Origin: Pseudomonas sp. B6002
GTDB lineage: Bacteria > Pseudomonadota > Gammaproteobacteria > Pseudomonadales > Pseudomonadaceae
NCBI RefSeq assembly: GCF_013385985.1
Contig: NZ_JACAOY010000003.1
Coordinates: 62,001 to 126,000 of the forward strand
Direction: 5' to 3'
Length of the DNA: 64,000 bases
The notes under the pieces were generated by a model. It was not told where the DNA came from and ran no database searches. It worked only from the letters and a program-made list of their open reading frames with translations. This document shows, piece by piece, positions 61,176 to 64,000 of this stretch (position 1 is the stretch's first letter; every line of letters begins with the position of its first letter). Position numbers and translations under genes: made by a program.

Positions 61176-62377
61176 TGCGCGACGTATTTATCTGTGATGC
61201 CATTCGTACCCCCATCGGCCGTTTTGGCGGTGGCTTGTCCACCGTGCGCGCCGATGACCTGGCGGCGCTGCCGATCAAGGCACTGATCGAGCGCAACCCG
61301 TCGGTGGACTGGAACGCGGTCGATGAAGTGTTCCTCGGCTGCGCCAACCAGGCCGGCGAAGACAACCGCAACGTGGCGCGCATGGCGCTGTTGCTGGCGG
61401 GCCTGCCAGACAGCATTCCCGGCGTGACCCTCAACCGCTTGTGCGCGTCGGGGATGGACGCTATCGGCACGGCCTTTCGCGCCATTGCCAGCGGCGAAAT
61501 GGAACTGGCGATTGCCGGTGGCGTCGAGTCGATGTCCCGCGCCCCGTTTGTGATGGGCAAGGCGGGCGCGGCGTTTTCGCGTGACATGAAGCTGGAAGAC
61601 ACCACCATCGGCTGGCGTTTTATCAACCCGTTAATGAAGGCCCAGTACGGCGTGGATGCGATGCCGCAGACCGCCGACAACGTGGCCGATGACTACGGCG
61701 TGTCCCGTGCCGACCAGGACTCGTTTGCCTTGCGCAGCCAGCAACGCACCGCTGCCGCCCAGGCTGCCGGCTTCTTCGCCGAAGAAATCGTGCCGGTACG
61801 CGTCGCCCATAAAAAAGGCGAGACCGTGGTGGAGCACGATGAGCACCCCCGCGCCGAAACCACTCTGGAAGCCCTGGCCAAACTCAAGCCCGTCAACGGC
61901 CCGGACAAAACCGTGACCGCCGGCAATGCCTCGGGTGTGAACGACGGCGCGGCCGCGCTGATTCTGGCCTCCGCCGAAGCCGTCAAGAAACACGGCCTGA
62001 CCGCCCGCGCCCGGGTACTGGGCATGGCCAGCGCTGGCGTGGCGCCACGGGTGATGGGCATCGGCCCGGTGCCTGCAGTGCGCAAGCTGGTGGAGCGCCT
62101 GGGTTTGGCGGTCACTGATTTTGACGTGATCGAACTCAACGAAGCCTTCGCCAGCCAAGGCCTGGCGGTGTTGCGCGAGCTGGGCATTGCCGACGACGCG
62201 CCGCAGGTCAACCCGAATGGCGGCGCCATCGCCCTCGGTCACCCGCTGGGCATGAGCGGCGCGCGGTTGGTGCTGACGGCGTTGCACCAGCTGGAAAAAA
62301 CCGGTGGCGGCAAAGGCCTGGCAACCATGTGTGTGGGCGTTGGCCAAGGCCTGGCGCTGGCGATTGAACGCATCTAA
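61175..62377 (+). CDS. pcaF: Beta-ketoadipyl-CoA thiolase PcaF
   Basis: A 400-residue thiolase, last step of the pathway, giving succinyl-CoA and acetyl-CoA. Nucleophile Cys90 is in L-N-R-L-C-A-S-G-M-D, His356 in G-G-A-I-A-L-G-H-P-L-G, and Cys386 in M-C-V-G-V-G-Q-G. Length and motifs match PcaF/PaaJ. The 17-base gap to pcaH implies continuing transcription into the ring-cleavage genes. Confidence 0.96.
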   Translation: MRDVFICDAIRTPIGRFGGGLSTVRADDLAALPIKALIERNPSVDWNAVDEVFLGCANQAGEDNRNVARMALLLAGLPDSIPGVTLNRLCASGMDAIGTAFRAIASGEMELAIAGGVESMSRAPFVMGKAGAAFSRDMKLEDTTIGWRFINPLMKAQYGVDAMPQTADNVADDYGVSRADQDSFALRSQQRTAAAQAAGFFAEEIVPVRVAHKKGETVVEHDEHPRAETTLEALAKLKPVNGPDKTVTAGNASGVNDGAAALILASAEAVKKHGLTARARVLGMASAGVAPRVMGIGPVPAVRKLVERLGLAVTDFDVIELNEAFASQGLAVLRELGIADDAPQVNPNGGAIALGHPLGMSGARLVLTALHQLEKTGGGKGLATMCVGVGQGLALAIERI

Positions 62378-62394
62378 TAAGAGAGGATTGCTCC

Positions 62395-63099
62395 ATGAGT
62401 GACAAGCCCGGTTACCGGCGCCCGCAAGCGGGCACTCAACCTGATTACCTGCACCCGGCCTACCAGTCGACGAACCTGCGTTCGCCGTCCCAGCCGTTGG
62501 TGTTCCTGCCCCATTCGTTGTCGGAAATCACCGGCCCGACCATCGGTGCCGAACGGGTCAACGAGAAGGACAATGACCTCACCGCGCAGCACGACGGCGA
62601 GCCGCAAGGCGAACGCATCATCATCCACGGCCGCGTGCTGGATGAAAACGGCTTGCCAGTGCCGGGCATTCTGGTGGAGATCTGGCAGGCCAACGCGGCC
62701 GGCCGCTACAACCACAAGCGCGACCTGCACGATGCGCCCCTGGACCCGAACTTCACCGGCACCGGCCGCACCGTCACCGATGCCGACGGCTGGTACCAGT
62801 TCCAGACCATCAAGCCCGGCGCCTACCCGTGGGGCAACCACCACAACGCGTGGCGCCCGGCGCATATCCACTTTTCGCTGTTCGGCCCCAGCGTGCTGAC
62901 GCGCCTGGTCACGCAGATGTATTTCCCCGGCGACCCGCTGCTGGAATACGACCCGATCTACAACTGCGTGCCGGACACCTCGGCCAAGGAGCGCCTGATC
63001 GCGCGCTTCGACCTGGAAAAAACCATTCCTTCCTATGCCCTCGGCTACCGCTGGGACATCGTCCTGCGCGGCCGCGACGCCACGCCGATGGAGAAATGA
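62395..63099 (+). CDS. pcaH: Protocatechuate 3,4-dioxygenase beta subunit PcaH
   Basis: A 234-residue subunit holding the catalytic Fe(III). Ligands by pattern and spacing: Tyr105 (A-G-R-Y-N-H), Tyr144 (G-A-Y-P-W), His157 and His159 (R-P-A-H-I-H-F), equal in spacing to the P. putida enzyme's Tyr108, Tyr147, His160, His162. It cleaves protocatechuate between the hydroxyls to beta-carboxymuconate. GAGAGGA lies upstream of the ATG. It precedes pcaG by one base. Confidence 0.96.
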   Translation: MSDKPGYRRPQAGTQPDYLHPAYQSTNLRSPSQPLVFLPHSLSEITGPTIGAERVNEKDNDLTAQHDGEPQGERIIIHGRVLDENGLPVPGILVEIWQANAAGRYNHKRDLHDAPLDPNFTGTGRTVTDADGWYQFQTIKPGAYPWGNHHNAWRPAHIHFSLFGPSVLTRLVTQMYFPGDPLLEYDPIYNCVPDTSAKERLIARFDLEKTIPSYALGYRWDIVLRGRDATPMEK

Positions 63100-63100
63100 G

Positions 63101-63667
63101 ATGACACTCAATGCGACCACGTCCCACACCGTCGGGCCGTATTACCACATCGGCCTGACCTGGCTGAACCGTGAAGACTTGACCATCGCCGCCACCCTCG
63201 GCGAACGCGTGGCGATCAGCGGGCAAGTGGTGGATGGCAACGGTGATGTCGTCAACGACGCCATGCTTGAAGTCTGGCAGGCCAACGCCGCCGGCAAGTA
63301 CGACCACCCGGAAGATGAACAAGACAAGGCCGTCGACCCGAACTTCGAAGGCTTCGGCCGGGTCCCGGTGGATGGAGAAGGGCGGTTTCGCTTTACCACC
63401 ATCAAGCCCGGTGCCGTACCGGGGTTGAAGGGCACGACCCAAGCGCCGCATTTGGTGGTGTTGGTGTTTGCCCGTGGGTTGGTGAAGCACCTGCTCACGC
63501 GGATCTATTTTGACGGTGAGGCATTGAATGGGGATGACCCACTGTTGGCGTGTGTGCCTGCCGAGCGGCGCGGTACCTTGATTGCCAAGCCTGATGCAGA
63601 GGGTGTGTATCAGTGGAATGTGATTTTGCAGGGCACAGATAAAGAAACGGTGTTCTTCGATTATTGA
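63101..63667 (+). CDS. pcaG: Protocatechuate 3,4-dioxygenase alpha subunit PcaG
   Basis: A 188-residue partner subunit, homologous to PcaH but without the iron ligands: the Tyr/His positions read differently (G-A-V-P-G and Q-A-P-H-L-V in place of G-A-Y-P-W and R-P-A-H-I-H). It opens T-V-G-P-Y-Y-H-I-G-L, which helps bind the substrate carboxylate. The ATG at 63101 is one base after the pcaH stop; the frame extends upstream only within pcaH. Confidence 0.95.
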   Translation: MTLNATTSHTVGPYYHIGLTWLNREDLTIAATLGERVAISGQVVDGNGDVVNDAMLEVWQANAAGKYDHPEDEQDKAVDPNFEGFGRVPVDGEGRFRFTTIKPGAVPGLKGTTQAPHLVVLVFARGLVKHLLTRIYFDGEALNGDDPLLACVPAERRGTLIAKPDAEGVYQWNVILQGTDKETVFFDY

Positions 63668-63685
63668 GTTGGCCTTGAGGACGCT

Positions 63686-63767
63686 ATCGCAGGCAAGCCA
63701 GCTCCCACATTTGATCGAGTTCCAACTCTGGAATGCAATCAACTGTAGGAGCCGGCTTGCCGGCGAT
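63686..63767. repeat. Hybrid REP element: type A arm then type B arm
   Basis: ATCGCAGGCAAGCCAGCTCC at 63686 and TGTAGGAGCCGGCTTGCC ending in CGGCGAT at 63767. It lies right after pcaG and may lower readthrough into pcaT. Confidence 0.86.
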
Positions 63768-63867
63768 GAGGCCCGCTCAGGCAACACCCATCCAAAAGTC
63801 TGCTTGCATGACATGGTTGTTGCAAAGTATGTCTAGGCTATAACCGTTCCCACTGAGTGAAAAAAAC

Positions 63868-64000
63868 ATGACAACAACAACGAGTCACTACACCGGAGAA
63901 GAACGCAGCAAACGGATTTTTGCGATTGTCGGTGCTTCCTCCGGCAACCTGGTCGAATGGTTCGACTTCTACGTCTATGCCTTCTGCGCCATCTATTTTG
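63868..64000 (+). CDS. pcaT: MFS dicarboxylate transporter, probably PcaT, N-terminal fragment
   Basis: Only the first 44 codons are present. They read [20 protein letters not shown], then [19 protein letters not shown], the helix-1 signature of the metabolite:H+ symporter group (KgtP, ShiA). Location directly after pcaHG points to PcaT, which imports beta-ketoadipate. The rest lies past the right edge. Confidence 0.8.
   Translation, partial: MTTTTSHYTGEERSKRIFAIVGASSGNLVEWFDFYVYAFCAIYF

Noticed and set aside
1-64000. Prophage, genomic island, CRISPR array, tRNA or rRNA genes
   Set aside because: I saw no integrase, transposase, structural phage genes, spaced direct repeats, or cloverleaf-type sequence. 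The gene content reads as core Pseudomonas chromosome.

Overview
The window is chromosomal DNA from a Pseudomonas of the fluorescens group. The evidence is the gene content and order (piuC beside a TonB receptor, the braCDEFG leucine/isoleucine/valine operon, dinG - esterase - OmpA lipoprotein - pdxH, and a pca cluster with PcaR-type operators), GC-rich codon use throughout, and at least ten copies of two REP/REPIN palindrome families with the arms TGTGGGAGCTGGCTTGCC and TGTAGGAGCCGGCTTGCC. I see no rRNA, tRNA, CRISPR array, transposase or integrase. Assignments come from reading protein motifs; no database search was run.

Layout. 1-6400 (minus strand): the tip of a glutathione S-transferase gene, then a xenosiderophore uptake operon of TonB receptor, PiuC hydroxylase, periplasmic binding protein, FecCD-type permease and ATPase, with a Fur-like site upstream. 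6561-8653: a divergent OmpR-type two-component pair. 8775-13100: small SEC-C, lipoprotein, OmpA and collagen-like genes. 13198-21689: dinG, a GH50-like glycosidase, a class C serine esterase, a Trp-repeat OmpA lipoprotein, pdxH and a glycine-zipper lipoprotein. 21750-22440: a stretch of small ORFs and terminators. 22450-31964: a chemoreceptor, an orphan HEAT-like gene, nhaA, a cysteine-desulfhydrase-like enzyme, a COG2509 FAD protein, lipoproteins, an atypical SDR and a LysR regulator.

31961-34414 is a compact bufferin-type RiPP operon (bufA-bufB-bufC-doxX). 34693-39690 is the bra operon. 40627-42804 encodes a 725-residue tubulin/FtsZ-like protein standing alone on the chromosome. 43010-50366: an MHYT-GGDEF-EAL protein, a YkgJ-type cysteine-cluster protein, an MFS transporter and rapA. 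50586-56359: an aminotransferase with RidA and LysR, a CcoM-like cbb3 oxidase subunit behind an Anr box, and a Pit phosphate transporter. 56929-64000: pcaR, pcaK, pcaIJF, pcaHG and the start of pcaT. These import 4-hydroxybenzoate/protocatechuate, open the ring and finish the beta-ketoadipate pathway. pcaB, pcaD and pcaC are not in the window and may lie downstream.

The items most worth a second look are the tubulin-like protein, the bufferin operon, the small-ORF locus at 21.9-22.4 kb, the OmpA lipoprotein with three Trp-Trp motifs and a Lys/Ala/Pro tail, and the Anr box in front of the CcoM-like gene.
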